Source: an uncultured Dehalococcoidia bacterium (GTDB lineage Bacteria > Chloroflexota > Dehalococcoidia > Tepidiformales > Tepidiformaceae). Taken from it: a stretch of DNA of 6,840 nucleotides. Both the position numbers and the translations under genes were made by a program. The notes under the pieces were generated by a model, which was given only the letters and a program-made list of their open reading frames with translations, did not search any database and was not told the origin of the DNA. This document shows, in pieces, positions 6,840 through 6,840 of the stretch. Numbering within the stretch: position 1 is the stretch's first letter; every line of letters begins with the position of its first letter. The stretch lies in NCBI GenBank assembly GCA_937864275.1, contig CALMIW010000440.1, positions 1-6,840 of the forward strand. Reading direction: 5' to 3'.

Positions 6840-6840
6840 G

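Overview
This is a GC-rich bacterial chromosome segment, densely packed on both strands, with ordinary housekeeping genes next to less familiar ones. The ribosomal proteins and IF3, the GTG/TTG starts and the high GC loosely suggest a Chloroflexota-like or other GC-rich lineage. That placement is an inference from protein flavour only and has not been tested by a tree.

Layout from left to right. (1) Bases 1 to about 110, minus strand: a headless piece of a ribose-type ABC transporter permease, which runs off the left edge. (2) 101-3291, minus strand: an apparent three-gene operon transcribed galU, then an unrecognised 453-residue protein, then a multi-pass membrane protein. The first two genes overlap by one base (TGATG) and the last two are 18 bp apart. 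The membrane protein stops almost exactly where the permease fragment begins, so this looks like a rearrangement or assembly joint. (3) 3292-3387: a short divergent control region. (4) 3388-4709, plus strand: the conserved infC-rpmI-rplT cluster (IF3, L35, L20), closed by a strong symmetrical hairpin terminator at 4727-4770. (5) 4805-6826, minus strand: a YggT-family membrane protein, then an ABC ATPase and its ABC-2 type permease. The ATPase and permease genes share an ATGA overlap and converge on the same terminator.

How the genes work together. infC-rpmI-rplT supplies initiation factor and large-subunit proteins. The IF3 is unusual in carrying a roughly 60-residue, extremely acidic tail. 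GalU makes UDP-glucose; its two operon partners have no assignable role, but a membrane protein loosely like polyprenyl-dependent glycosyltransferases would fit envelope glycan work. The 453-residue protein appears to join an N-terminal alpha/beta domain, a coiled coil and a C-terminal PD-(D/E)XK-nuclease-like domain that lacks the usual catalytic lysine. The ATPase and ABC-2 permease should form a two-component exporter of the daunorubicin-resistance (DrrAB) style with unknown cargo.

I see no CRISPR array, tRNA, rRNA, insertion sequence or phage gene. Genes fill nearly all of the window, and no gene-free stretch exceeds 100 bases. The best candidates for something new are the 453-residue protein, the acidic IF3 tail and the joint near base 105. 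None amounts to a demonstrated new system.
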